64,000 bases of DNA from JB111 sp049856295 (GCF_049856295.1 NZ_JBNDMZ010000005.1:62001-126000), one strand, 5' to 3'; positions 25,754-34,630 are shown, numbered from the stretch's first letter. A program made the numbers and translations. Notes: generated by a model from the sequence alone, not told the origin.

Positions 25754-26766
25754 TCGGACTCCCTCCGGTTGGTGAGGACCGACAGCGCGAAGGCGGCGAT
25801 GATGACCAGGCCGCTGATGAGCGGCCGCCAGAAGGTCGGGACGCCGAGCGGTCCGAGCACGTTGTCGATGATCGTGAGGATGACGGCACCGGCGACGGCG
25901 CCGATCGCGGTCCCGCGGCCGCCGGACAGGGCGATGCCACCGAGGACGACGGCGGCGATGGAATCGAGGATGAACGCCTCCCCGATGAACGGGTCGCCCG
26001 ATCCGGAGTTCGCCAGGATGGCGAGCGAGGCGGCGCCGACGAACGCGCCGGCGACCGTGTAGGTCAGCGCGCGGGACTTCACGACCGGGACGAGCGAGGT
26101 GTAGGCGGCCTGCTCGTTGCCGCCGACGGCTCGGATGTGCCGCATGAGGCGCGTTCGGTCGAGGGCGAACCAGGCGGCCATGCCGGCCAGCACGATGAGT
26201 GCGGCGACGGGCAGCCCGATGATCGTGTCGCGGTACGTGCTCACCATCTCGCCGGGGACGCTGCCACCCGGTGAGGGCAGCACGACGAGAGCGGCACCGG
26301 CGAACACGGAGCCGGTCGCGTACGTGGCGATGAGGGGCTGGAGCCGGACGACGGCGATGACGAACCCGTTGACGAGGCCGCACAGCGCCCCGGTGAGGAT
26401 GCCGGCGGCGAGGCCGACGAGGATCCGGCTGTCGTCGCCGCCCATCGCCTTGAGCGCGACGACGCTCGAGAGCGCGAGGTTCGAGCCGACCGAGAGGTCG
26501 AGCCCTCCCCCGATGACGACGATGCCCTGCCCGATCGCGACGAGCACGAGCGGCGCGAACGTCGCGAAGTTGCTCGTGATCGAGTACTCGGTGAAGAACG
26601 TCGGCTGGAGCGCGGCGTTGAGCGCGATGACCGCCACCAGCAGGCCGAGCGTGACCCAGCCGGACAGGGAAAACGTCAGCCGGCGCTGCCAGCCGCCGTC
26701 CCGGAGCCGGTCGGCGATCGTGGGTGAGGTCGAGCCCTGCGTGGAGCTCTCGGTGGTCTGCGTCAT
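25750..26766 (-). CDS. ABC transporter permease, ribose/autoinducer-2 (RbsC) family
   Basis: A 338-aa permease paralogous to its neighbour, with IGQGIVVIGGGLDLSVGSN and IAAVVLGGIALSGGRGTAIG. Its start overlaps the ATPase stop and its stop overlaps the next permease, so the transporter subunits are translated in a coupled series. Confidence 0.93.
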   Translation of the reverse strand: MTQTTESSTQGSTSPTIADRLRDGGWQRRLTFSLSGWVTLGLLVAVIALNAALQPTFFTEYSITSNFATFAPLVLVAIGQGIVVIGGGLDLSVGSNLALSSVVALKAMGGDDSRILVGLAAGILTGALCGLVNGFVIAVVRLQPLIATYATGSVFAGAALVVLPSPGGSVPGEMVSTYRDTIIGLPVAALIVLAGMAAWFALDRTRLMRHIRAVGGNEQAAYTSLVPVVKSRALTYTVAGAFVGAASLAILANSGSGDPFIGEAFILDSIAAVVLGGIALSGGRGTAIGAVAGAVILTIIDNVLGPLGVPTFWRPLISGLVIIAAFALSVLTNRRESE

Positions 26767-28289
26767 GAGGGCATGGCCTCCTTGTCGTCGTCGACCAGCA
26801 GGGCGCTCGCCACGAGGGCGGAGTGGGTGATCTCCTCGCCCTCGAGCTCGTTGACGACCCCGCCCTCGAACAGGACGAGCACGCGGTCAGCGAGCTCCTC
26901 GAGCTCGGCGTCGTCGCTCGAGTTGAGGACGACGGCGACCCCGTCGGCGGTCAGGGCCCGGATGATCGAGTAGATCTCGGCCTTCGCGCCGACGTCGACG
27001 CCCTTGGTCGGGTCGTCGAGGAGGACGATGCGCGGGTCGGCCGGCAGCCACTTGGCGATGACGACCTTCTGCTGGTTACCGCCGGACAGGCTGCTCACCG
27101 GGTGGTCGAGGGAGCCGATCTTGATGCTCATCGCCTTGACCTGCTCGCGGGCGACCGACCGCTCCTTGCGCATGGAGATCGCGCCGAGGAGGGCGCGGGC
27201 GCGCAGCGAGACGGTCGAGATGTTCTCCTGGATGGAGCGCTTGTCGTAGAGCCCCTCCTTGCCCCGGTCGCCGGGGACGAGCGCGACGCCGGCGCGGATC
27301 GCCGTGCGGGTGCGGCCGAGGCGGCGCGGCGTGCCGTCGATCGTGATCTCGCCGGAGGTGGCGGGGTTCGCGCCGAACAGCGAGAGCAGGAGCTCGGACT
27401 GGCCCTGGCCCTGCAGGCCGCCCAGGCCGAGCACCTCGCCGGGCCGGACCTGCATCGTCACCTTGTCGACGCCGCGAGCCACGAGGTCGGTCGTCGCGAT
27501 GACGGGGTCGGACCCGGGACGACGGTTGGTCTCGGTCGCTGTGCCGACGCGCGCGGCGAGCTCGTCGCCGACCATGAGCCGGACGAGCTCCTTGTCGGTG
27601 GTCTCGGCGAGCTCGACCGTGGCGACGTTGAGGCCGTTGCGCAGGATGGTCGCGCGCTGGCACAGCGCGAGGACCTCCTCCATGCGGTGGGAGACGAAGA
27701 CGACGCCGACGCCGTCGGCCGTCAGCTCGCGGACCACGGAGAACAGGAGCTCGACCTGGTCGCGGTGCAGCGAGGCGGTGGCCTCGTCGAGCACGAGGAA
27801 GCGCGGGTCCCGGAGCCAGGCCTTGCCGAGCTCGAGGATCTGGCTCTGGCCCGGGCCGAGCCGCCCGGCGCGGGTGTCGGGGCGCACCTTGGGGCCGAGG
27901 CCGGGCGCCAGGCGCTCGAGGACCTCGTCGACCCGCTTGCGCTGCTTGCCGGGCGTGAGGAAGCCGGCGCTCGTGGCCTCCGTGCCGAGCACGAGGTTCT
28001 CCGCCACGGTCAGGTGCGGGACGATGGAGAGGTGCTGGTAGACCGACGCGATGCCGTGGTGCTGGGCGTCGAGCGGCCGGTCGATGGAGATCTCGGTGCC
28101 GTCGATGGCGATGCGGGCGCGGTCGGGCTTGACGGCGCCCGACATCACCTTGTTGAGCGTGGACTTGCCGGAGCCGTTGGGGCCGAGGAGTCCGTGGACC
28201 TCGCCGGCGCGCAGCTCGAGCGAGGCGTCCTTGAGGGCCTGGACGCCGCCGTACCGTTTGTCGACCTGGTCGATCGTGAGCGTGCTCAT
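26763..28289 (-). CDS. Sugar ABC transporter ATP-binding protein (RbsA/MglA type, two ABC domains)
   Basis: A 508-aa tandem ATPase. The N-terminal half has Walker A GLLGPNGSGKST, a diverged signature LGPGQSQI and Walker B FLVLDEATASL. The C-terminal half has a degenerate Walker A (GLGGLQGQGQSELL) but a canonical signature LSGGNQQKV and Walker B IVLLDDPTKGVDVG. This asymmetry is normal in the family. Powers uptake of a monosaccharide or cyclitol. A pair of stable hairpins separates it from the binding-protein gene upstream. Confidence 0.95.
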   Translation of the reverse strand: MSTLTIDQVDKRYGGVQALKDASLELRAGEVHGLLGPNGSGKSTLNKVMSGAVKPDRARIAIDGTEISIDRPLDAQHHGIASVYQHLSIVPHLTVAENLVLGTEATSAGFLTPGKQRKRVDEVLERLAPGLGPKVRPDTRAGRLGPGQSQILELGKAWLRDPRFLVLDEATASLHRDQVELLFSVVRELTADGVGVVFVSHRMEEVLALCQRATILRNGLNVATVELAETTDKELVRLMVGDELAARVGTATETNRRPGSDPVIATTDLVARGVDKVTMQVRPGEVLGLGGLQGQGQSELLLSLFGANPATSGEITIDGTPRRLGRTRTAIRAGVALVPGDRGKEGLYDKRSIQENISTVSLRARALLGAISMRKERSVAREQVKAMSIKIGSLDHPVSSLSGGNQQKVVIAKWLPADPRIVLLDDPTKGVDVGAKAEIYSIIRALTADGVAVVLNSSDDAELEELADRVLVLFEGGVVNELEGEEITHSALVASALLVDDDKEAMPS

Positions 28290-28327
28290 CCGGGCACCTC
28301 CTGAGGGCGGATGTCGTGGGGCGGGAC

Positions 28328-28392
28328 GGGGTCCGGGTCGCGGACCCCCTGGCGCACGAGGGGCGGCGCCACCGGTGCGGTGGCGCCGCCCC
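28328..28392 (-). terminator. Two intercistronic hairpins between binding-protein and ATPase genes
   Basis: The first, at 28,360-28,392, is a perfect 15-bp stem with a GTG loop beginning seven bases after the binding-protein stop. The second, at 28,328-28,348, has an 8-bp GGGGTCCG stem. Neither has a T-run. By analogy with other binding-protein-dependent operons they probably protect or partially terminate the mRNA, so that binding protein is made in excess. Confidence 0.7.
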
Positions 28393-28398
28393 GTCGCG

Positions 28399-29478
28399 TC
28401 ACTCGGCGAAGTACTGGTCGACGTCGTCGGCCGTGAGGACCGAGTCGAGGACGTAGGTGTCGGCCTCGTCGGAGACCTCGGCCCACTGCTCCTCGATGTT
28501 GTCGTTCGTCACCGGGTCGGCGAGCTCGAGGACGACCGTGTTGCCGTTCTCGAGCTGCGACTCGTCGAGCTCGTCGCCCTGGAGCAGGCGAATGGCGATG
28601 TGCATCGCCGCGGCCCCGGTCCCCGGGGGGTTGATGACGCCGATGCTGGAGAAGTCGGTGCCCTCCTCGAGCATGGTGGTCCAGCTCGACATGAACTGGA
28701 CGCGGGCCTCGCCGCCGATGACGAGGTCCTCGACGGCGTCGGCGGCCTGGACCGCGCGCAGCACGCCCTGGGCCATGCCGTCGTAGGTCCAGATCCCGTC
28801 GATGTCCGGGTTGGTCGAGATGAGGTCGGTGGCCGTGGTCTGGCCGACCGACTGGTCCCAGCCGCCGTCGCCGCGGGCGACGACCTCGATGCCGGCCTCC
28901 TCGAAGACCGGCTCGGCGCCGGCCCAGCGGGCGTCGGTGGCCGGGTTGCCGGACGCGCCCTCGACCGTGACGATCTGCGCGCCCTCGCCGACCTGCTCGG
29001 CGAACCACTCTGCGCTCGTGCGGCCGAGGTCCTCCTGGGAGATGCCGACGTTGACGACGTCCGCGGTCTCGACCGCCTGGTCGATGGCCATGACGATGAT
29101 GTCCTGGCCGATGGCCTCCTGGAACACGGCGTCGAGGGCCGTGGCGGAGTTGGGGTCGACGATGATGACGTCGACGTCCTGGTTGATGAGGTTGCGGATC
29201 TGCTGGATCTGGCCGTTGACGTCCGCGTCGGCGTTCTCCATGACGAGCTCGTCGACGAGGCCCTGCTCCTCGTACTCCGCGAACGTCTCCTCGATGACCT
29301 CGATCATCTGCGTGCGGTACTCGCTCCCGACGAACGCGTTGCTGACGCCGACGGTGAAGGGGCCCTCCGCGGCCTCTCCACCCTCGCCGCCGCCCTCGTC
29401 GTCCCCGCCGCCGCAGGCGGCGAGGACCATGGTGAGTGACAGGCCTGCAGCGGCCGTCGCTACTGTGCGCTTGCGCAT
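28399..29478 (-). CDS. Sugar ABC transporter substrate-binding lipoprotein (periplasmic-binding type 1)
   Basis: A 359-aa lipoprotein with a signal peptide and lipobox VLAAC near residue 21, an acidic Gly/Glu linker and a Peripla_BP_4 fold (FTVGVSNAFVGSEYRTQMIE, NLINQDVDVIIVDPNSATA). It captures the sugar or cyclitol outside the membrane for the downstream permeases. The ATG has an ideal AAGGAGG ribosome binding site. The promoter probably lies within the 378-base gap upstream, which also holds a cluster of short repeats. Confidence 0.94.
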   Translation of the reverse strand: MRKRTVATAAAGLSLTMVLAACGGGDDEGGGEGGEAAEGPFTVGVSNAFVGSEYRTQMIEVIEETFAEYEEQGLVDELVMENADADVNGQIQQIRNLINQDVDVIIVDPNSATALDAVFQEAIGQDIIVMAIDQAVETADVVNVGISQEDLGRTSAEWFAEQVGEGAQIVTVEGASGNPATDARWAGAEPVFEEAGIEVVARGDGGWDQSVGQTTATDLISTNPDIDGIWTYDGMAQGVLRAVQAADAVEDLVIGGEARVQFMSSWTTMLEEGTDFSSIGVINPPGTGAAAMHIAIRLLQGDELDESQLENGNTVVLELADPVTNDNIEEQWAEVSDEADTYVLDSVLTADDVDQYFAE

Positions 29479-29655
29479 GACAGTTCCTCCTTGAACCGGT
29501 GGCCGACTTATTTTTGGGGTGATGCAAAGTCGTGCCGTGAAGTTACCCCGGCGCTCCGCCAGGCGTCAAGCGCATTCGATCACGCGGCGCGGCGCGCCCC
29601 TCGGAGCACCGATGAACGGATCGGCCACAGCTCGGCCACGGATCAGCCACGGCCC

Positions 29656-29810
29656 GTCGAGACTGCGGTTCGTCGTCGTCGAGATTGCGGTTCGTCGTCG
29701 TCGAGATTGCGGTTGGGGCCCCAACCGCACTCTCGATGAAGGGGCGCGCCACCCCCTGTGGTCGAGAGTGCGGCTCGGACCGGGCCGAGCTGTCGAGAGC
29801 GCGGCTCGGG
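29656..29810. repeat. Cluster of GTCGAGANTGCGGTTC-like repeats with a large palindrome
   Basis: The gap between the ROK gene and the binding-protein gene holds at least five direct copies of a 16-base unit, at about 29,656, 29,678, 29,700, 29,761 and 29,792, and one inverted copy at about 29,721. The third and inverted copies form a 22-bp perfect palindrome at 29,708-29,729 (TGCGGTTGGGG and its complement), extended with two mismatches. I see no gene in this gap of 378 bases. The units may be operators for the ROK regulator or a small intergenic repeat family. Confidence 0.8.
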
Positions 29811-29856
29811 CCGCCTTCTCTCCCACGGCCTGCCCCCGCACCGCCGACGCGACCGG

Positions 29857-31002
29857 TCAGCCCGTGATGAGCGAGCCGAGCCCGCCGCTCTCCTGGAAGG
29901 CGCGCAGGCCGGCGCCGACGAGGGCACCGGTCGGGCCGATCGAGGGGCGCTCGAGCCGGGGCATCGTCACGACCTGCCCCTCCATCCGGGAGGCCAGCAA
30001 CGGGATGACGAGGTCGCCCCAGCGGTCGAACAGGCCGGAGAGGACGACGACGTCCGGCTCGAGCAGCGCGCACACGTTGACGAGCGCGAACGCGTAGTCG
30101 TCGAGGAGCTCGCCCAGCAGCGCGCGCGTCCCCGGCTCCCGGGCGGCGGCCCGCTCGAGCACGACGTCGGCGTCGCGCGGGTCGTTCCCGGTCACCAGCC
30201 CGAGCGCCGAGGCACGGGAGGCGATGCCGACCCGGCCGAGGTGAAGCTCGAGGTCACCGAAGCCGCCGAAGGTGGTCCCGAGCGCGTCGGGCGAGAAGAG
30301 CATGCGGCCGATCTGGCCGGCGGCCCCCGTCGCGCCGCGCCACACCCGGCCGCCCTCGACGATGCCCATGCCGACGCCGTCGAAGACGGCGATCGTCACC
30401 AGCGTCTGGACGTCCTCCCAGGGGCCGCGGGCGAACTCCGCGAGCGCGATGAGGTTGGCGTCGTTCTCCACGACCACGCTGAGGCCGGTCGCCTCCTCGA
30501 GCAGGTGGCCGAGGGGGACGTCGTGCCAGTCGAGGGACGGCGCGAACTGGACCGTGCCGTCGTGGTGGACGGGCCCGGGCACGGAGACTCCGATGGTGAG
30601 GACGGGCGGGCCGTCCTCGGCCGCGGCGGCCGCGGCGATGTGGTCGATGACCACCTGGAGGCGGTCCTGTCCCTTGGGCCCGGGCGTCGGCACCCGCTCC
30701 GTCGAGATCGCCGAACCGGTGAGATCGAGGTGCGCGAGGTCGATGTGCCGGTCGGCCACATCGACCGCGAGGACGACCCCGTGGCGCTCGTCCAGCTCGA
30801 CGAGCACGGACGGCCGGCCGCCGGTCCCGAGGTCGGCACCCACGTCGCGGACCAGCCCCGATCGCATCATCCGGGCGACCCACCGGTTGACGGTGGCCGG
30901 CGCCAGACCGGTGCGCCGAGCGACGTCCACCCTCGAGATCGGCCCGAGGTCTCGGATGCACTCGACGACCCGACGGCCCGGCGGGACCTCCTCCTCCGGC
31001 AC
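29857..31002 (-). CDS. ROK family transcriptional regulator
   Basis: A 381-aa protein with an N-terminal winged HTH (RVDVARRTGLAPATVNRWV, residues about 20-60) and a C-terminal ROK sugar-kinase fold (GVSVPGPVHHDGT, VVENDANLIALAEF). The ROK zinc motif CXCGXXGCXE and its preceding His are absent: the region reads GQIGRMLFSP and then FGGFGDLE. It is therefore probably a sugar-responsive repressor without kinase activity. The GTG start at 31,002 follows GAGGGGGAGGG, a strong ribosome binding site. It lies upstream of the ABC operon on the same strand and is its likely regulator. Confidence 0.87.
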   Translation of the reverse strand: MPEEEVPPGRRVVECIRDLGPISRVDVARRTGLAPATVNRWVARMMRSGLVRDVGADLGTGGRPSVLVELDERHGVVLAVDVADRHIDLAHLDLTGSAISTERVPTPGPKGQDRLQVVIDHIAAAAAAEDGPPVLTIGVSVPGPVHHDGTVQFAPSLDWHDVPLGHLLEEATGLSVVVENDANLIALAEFARGPWEDVQTLVTIAVFDGVGMGIVEGGRVWRGATGAAGQIGRMLFSPDALGTTFGGFGDLELHLGRVGIASRASALGLVTGNDPRDADVVLERAAAREPGTRALLGELLDDYAFALVNVCALLEPDVVVLSGLFDRWGDLVIPLLASRMEGQVVTMPRLERPSIGPTGALVGAGLRAFQESGGLGSLITG

Positions 31003-31088
31003 GTCGCCCTCCCCCTCGTCTCGTCGATGCACCCGCGGGTGCGCCGGCGTTCGGTGGAGCGACGGCGTCGACGGACGATACCGCCGGA

Positions 31089-32279
31089 TCAGGGCCTTTG
31101 GTGCGAGTCCGGGGTGGAAGTCCTCCCCGGCGAGGATCCTGCGAACGGTCCGCCGGGGCCGAATGCACGGTTCGCGAACCGGGAACCCATGAGCTCGTGA
31201 GTCGCGGTGTCCGGGTGCAGGGCGTCCGGCATCGGGTGCGCGACCGCGTCCGACTCGCCGTAGAGGTCCCGGCCGTCGAGGAGGTGCAGGTGTGGATCGT
31301 CCCTGCGCGCGACGACGTCGGCGAGCACCTCGCGCACGACCTCCAGCGTGAGTCGGCCGAGCTCGACGTCGCCCTCGGTCCCCGTCGCGGCGAAGCGCAC
31401 CTGCCCACGCGCCAGGGCCTCGGTGTCGAACGCGCCGGGCCCGGGCGTGCGTTCGTGGATCGCGCAGAAGATCGGGGAGACGACGAGGAGCGGGGTGTCG
31501 GGGTGCCCGTCGCGCAGAGTGTCGAGGAACCCGTGGACCGCCGGGACGAGCGTCCGCACGCGCATGGCGTCGGCGTTGACCACGTTGATGCCGAGCTTGA
31601 CGCTGAGGAGGTCGGCGGGCGTGTCCCGCATGAGCCGGGCGAGGCCCGGATCGACGAACGCGTTGCCGCCGAGTCCGAGGTTGCGCAGGTCGACGCCTCC
31701 GAGCCGCGCCGCCCGCGAGGCCCAGGTCCCCGCCGGCGTCGCCGCGTTGGACCCCTGGCTGATCGAGCTGCCGTGGTGCAGCCACCGCCGGCCCGTCCGC
31801 GGGGCCGCCGCCACCGGTGCGTCCGAGCGCAGCTCGACGAGCTCGACCGTCTCGTTGTGCGGCAGCCACAGCTCGAGGCGCTTCTCCCCCGCCGCCAGGC
31901 CCCCGAACCGCGCGACGTGCGCCGGCCCGGCCACGAGCTCGGTCTCCCCGGTGGTCAGGTCCGTCACGAACGCGTCACCCCCGGTCAGCTCGTCCGTGGC
32001 GAGGAGCTCGGACCCGACGACGAGGTCGACGGCCCCGCGCGGGCGCACGATGCCCCGGTAGGCGAGGTGCGTCGGGTGCAGGACGAGCTCGAGAGACGTC
32101 GCGGCCGTGTCCACGACGATCCGCGCGCCGGCCGGCTGCGCCTCCATCGCCGCCATCCGCGGGTCGGGCACCTGCTCGCAGACCCAGGCCGGCAGCCGGT
32201 GGGGGCGCAGGCCGCGGGCCGTCGTCTCCAGGCGGTCGATCCCGACCACCAGGTCGGGGGTGACCGGAGTGCTGATCAT
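31089..32279 (-). CDS. SGNH/GDSL family hydrolase
   Basis: A 396-aa hydrolase, with an N-terminal beta-sandwich-like part and a C-terminal SGNH domain. The blocks are visible: catalytic Ser in HHGSSISQGSN, Gly in LGLGGNAF, the third block as LGINVVNAD with Asn, and the Asp-His pair in DALHPDT. No signal peptide is seen, so it acts in the cytoplasm, perhaps deacylating an imported sugar derivative. It heads the minus-strand cluster with the ROK regulator and ABC transporter and is divergent from the aminotransferase gene. Confidence 0.85.
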   Translation of the reverse strand: MISTPVTPDLVVGIDRLETTARGLRPHRLPAWVCEQVPDPRMAAMEAQPAGARIVVDTAATSLELVLHPTHLAYRGIVRPRGAVDLVVGSELLATDELTGGDAFVTDLTTGETELVAGPAHVARFGGLAAGEKRLELWLPHNETVELVELRSDAPVAAAPRTGRRWLHHGSSISQGSNAATPAGTWASRAARLGGVDLRNLGLGGNAFVDPGLARLMRDTPADLLSVKLGINVVNADAMRVRTLVPAVHGFLDTLRDGHPDTPLLVVSPIFCAIHERTPGPGAFDTEALARGQVRFAATGTEGDVELGRLTLEVVREVLADVVARRDDPHLHLLDGRDLYGESDAVAHPMPDALHPDTATHELMGSRFANRAFGPGGPFAGSSPGRTSTPDSHQRP

Positions 32280-32334
32280 GTGCGTCCTCTCGTCCGTCCG
32301 CGCCGGCCGGCGCGGCGCGGCGCGGCACCCACCA

Positions 32335-32368
32335 CCGTACGGACGCCGGCCCGGATGCCGTACGGACG
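32335..32368. promoter_or_regulatory. Duplicated palindrome in divergent promoter region
   Basis: The 11-base sequence CCGTACGGACG occurs at 32,335-32,345 and again at 32,358-32,368. Its first eight bases are self-complementary, and the copies are 23 bases apart, about two helical turns. They lie between the divergent hydrolase and aminotransferase genes and are candidate regulator sites controlling both. Confidence 0.5.
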
Positions 32369-32403
32369 ATCGCCCCGCCGCGTATGCGTGGCACAGTGTC
32401 CGC

Positions 32404-33537
32404 GTGAGCCTTCCGCACGACGACGTCGACCCCGACGGCCTCCTCGAGTACTCGGTCGTCTTCACGGACCGCGCCCTCAACCACATGTCCGCGCGCTTCG
32501 TCTCGGTCATGCAGGAGCTGATCGACATCCTGGCCGAGACGTACGCGGCGCACAGCGTGGCGATCGTGCCCGGCGGCGGCACGTACGCGATGGAGTCCGT
32601 CGCCCGCCAGCTCGTCACGGGCCGTCGCGCCTTGGTCATCCGCAACGGGCTCTTCTCCTACCGGTGGTCGCAGATCCTCGAGCGGGGCGCCATCGCGGAC
32701 GAGGTCACCGTGTGCGCAGCACGCCCGACGACGACGGGGCACCGGTCGGTGTGGACCCCCGCGCCCGTGGCGGAGGTCGTCGAGGCGATCCGCACGGGCC
32801 GCCCCGACGTCGTGCTCGCCCCCCACGTGGAGACGGCGGCGGGCATGGTGCTGCCCGACGACTACCTGCGGGCCGTCGCCGAGGCTGTCCACGAGGTGGG
32901 CGGCCTGTTCGTCCTCGACTGCGTGGCCTCCGGGGCCCTGTGGGTGGACATGGCAGACATCGGCGTGGACGTCCTGCTCACCGCGCCGCAGAAGGGGTGG
33001 AGCGGGTCGCCGGGCGCCGGGTACGTCATGCTCGGCGAGGCGGCCCGGGAGGCCGTCCTCGCGACCGAGTCGACCAGCTTCGCGGCAGACCTGAAGAAGT
33101 GGCTCTCGATCGCCGACGAGTACCGCGAGGGCCGCGCGCCCTACCACGCGACGATGCCCACCGACACGCTGGCCCACAACCTCGAGCTCATGCGCGAGAC
33201 GGTCGGGCGCGGGCTGGAGACCTTGCGCACGTCGCAGTTCGAGCTCGGCACCCGGGTCCGGGAGCTGCTCGCCTCCCGAGGCCTGCCGCCGGTGGCCGAC
33301 GGAGAGTTCGCGGCGCCGAGCGTCGTCGTCGTGCACACCGACGACCCGGCGGTGCGCACGGGCGCGGCGTTCAAGCAGGTCGGCCTGCAGGTCGCCGCCG
33401 GCGTCCCCCTGCAGTGCGGCGAGGGCGAGGACTTCTCCACCGTCCGGATGGGGCTGTTCGGGCTCGACAAGCTGGGCGACGTCGATGCCGCGGTCGGCCG
33501 CCTCGAGGCCGCTCTCGACGCGATCGACCCGCGCTGA
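32404..33537 (+). CDS. Class V aminotransferase (PLP-dependent)
   Basis: A 377-aa fold-type I aminotransferase. The cofactor Lys is in LLTAPQKGWSGSPG near residue 198, preceded by the Asp of VLDCVASGALW, and the PLP phosphate loop is VPGGGTYAMES. It resembles serine-pyruvate/alanine-glyoxylate aminotransferases. GTG at 32,404 is the most upstream reasonable start; no ribosome binding site is obvious, so the mRNA may be leaderless. It is divergent from the SGNH hydrolase, but its link to the sugar cluster is only positional. Confidence 0.88.
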   Translation: MSLPHDDVDPDGLLEYSVVFTDRALNHMSARFVSVMQELIDILAETYAAHSVAIVPGGGTYAMESVARQLVTGRRALVIRNGLFSYRWSQILERGAIADEVTVCAARPTTTGHRSVWTPAPVAEVVEAIRTGRPDVVLAPHVETAAGMVLPDDYLRAVAEAVHEVGGLFVLDCVASGALWVDMADIGVDVLLTAPQKGWSGSPGAGYVMLGEAAREAVLATESTSFAADLKKWLSIADEYREGRAPYHATMPTDTLAHNLELMRETVGRGLETLRTSQFELGTRVRELLASRGLPPVADGEFAAPSVVVVHTDDPAVRTGAAFKQVGLQVAAGVPLQCGEGEDFSTVRMGLFGLDKLGDVDAAVGRLEAALDAIDPR

Positions 33538-33629
33538 GACTCGACGACGGTGTGGCCGACGCCACGGCCCACAACGCCGAGGCACGGTAGACAGCACGCC
33601 CACCTTCTCCTTAGCGTGGCGGGCGCGAT

Positions 33630-33826
33630 GCGTTCAGGTCACGGATCGGCAACGCCGGACCGACCGCCAGGCCAGTCGTCGACTGGAATGGCGTGACCTG
33701 GGCAGTCACGTGTGTCACGGTTCCGCAACGCGGAGCCGGGGTGACGTCGTGCACGTCCCACGGGCGTCCGCCAGCCTCAGTCGCTGCCGGGCGGGCGCCC
33801 TCCTGACAGTCGATCAGCAGGTGGCA
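33630..33826 (+). promoter_or_regulatory. Possible degenerate c-di-AMP (ydaO/yuaA) riboswitch leader of rpf
   Basis: The 318-base gap between the aminotransferase and rpf has no gene. Its tail, TCCTGACAGTCGATCAGCAG around 33,801-33,820, resembles the 3' consensus of ydaO riboswitches (GACAGCTAAC..GCAGGC). GGAGCCGGGGTGACGTC around 33,732-33,748 resembles the internal GGGGTGA element. Such riboswitches are known before actinobacterial rpf genes. Several consensus positions do not match, so this is tentative. Confidence 0.35.
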
Positions 33827-33855
33827 GCCTGACGTGAGGCACCCAGGAAGAGATC

Positions 33856-34578
33856 ATGCGAACTCGAAAGACCACGACCGCAATCCGCAGCCTCGCCGTC
33901 GCCGGCGTCCTCGCCGCAGGAGGCGTCATGGGCGCCTCGGCCGCGAGCGCTGCCCCCACCTCCGTCTGGGACGACCTCGCGCAGTGCGAGTCCGGTGGCA
34001 ACTGGTCGATCAACACCGGCAACGGCTACTACGGCGGGCTCCAGTTCCACCCGCAGACCTGGGCCGCCTTCGGTGGCACCGGCAACCCGGCCGACGCCTC
34101 GCGCGCCGAGCAGATCCGCGTGGCCGAGAACGTGCTCGCCGTCCAGGGCTGGGGCGCATGGCCCGCCTGCTCGGCCCAGCTCGGCCTCTCCGGCAACTCC
34201 GTGCCGGGCGGCGGCGAGGCCGCGCCCGAGCCGGCTCCCGAGGAGCAGGCGCCGGCACCCGAGACCGTCCCGCAGGAGCAGGCTCCCCAGGAGCAGGCCC
34301 CGCAGCAGCCCGCGCCCGAGCCGGAGGCCGCCCCGCAGGAGCAGGCTCCCCAGGAGCAGGCGCCCGCACCGCAGGCCGCTCCGCAGGAGCAGGCCCCGGC
34401 GCCGACCGTCCAGGGCTCCGGCGAGGAGTACGTCGTGGCCGAGGGCGACACCCTCAGCACGATCGCCGAGGCCCACGGCATCGCGTCGTGGGAGGACATC
34501 TACGCCCTCAACGCCGACACGGTCGCGGACCCCGACCTCATCTTCGTGGGCCAGGCCCTCGAGCTCCCGGCCGCCTGA
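33856..34578 (+). CDS. rpf: Resuscitation-promoting factor (transglycosylase) with LysM
   Basis: A 240-aa secreted peptidoglycan-cleaving enzyme that promotes growth from dormancy. A signal peptide ends near ASAASAAP (residue 33). The Rpf domain follows (SVWDDLAQCESGGNWSINTG, with the catalytic Glu after Cys, and GGLQFHPQTWAAFGG). A Pro/Gln/Glu/Ala linker built on APQEQAP repeats covers about residues 118-190. A LysM domain (YVVAEGDTLSTIAEAHG) ends the protein. The ATG has a GGAAGAG ribosome binding site. A candidate riboswitch precedes it and terminators follow. Confidence 0.95.
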   Translation: MRTRKTTTAIRSLAVAGVLAAGGVMGASAASAAPTSVWDDLAQCESGGNWSINTGNGYYGGLQFHPQTWAAFGGTGNPADASRAEQIRVAENVLAVQGWGAWPACSAQLGLSGNSVPGGGEAAPEPAPEEQAPAPETVPQEQAPQEQAPQQPAPEPEAAPQEQAPQEQAPAPQAAPQEQAPAPTVQGSGEEYVVAEGDTLSTIAEAHGIASWEDIYALNADTVADPDLIFVGQALELPAA

Positions 34579-34630
34579 GGCGACCGGCACCAGCCGCTCC
34601 CCTGACGGGGACCTGCACGGCAGGCACCAC

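Noticed and set aside
34262..34400. Repetitive DNA in rpf that could suggest a CRISPR or satellite
   Set aside because: It encodes the in-frame Pro/Gln/Glu linker of Rpf; units are short and there are no spacers. No CRISPR array was seen anywhere in the window.
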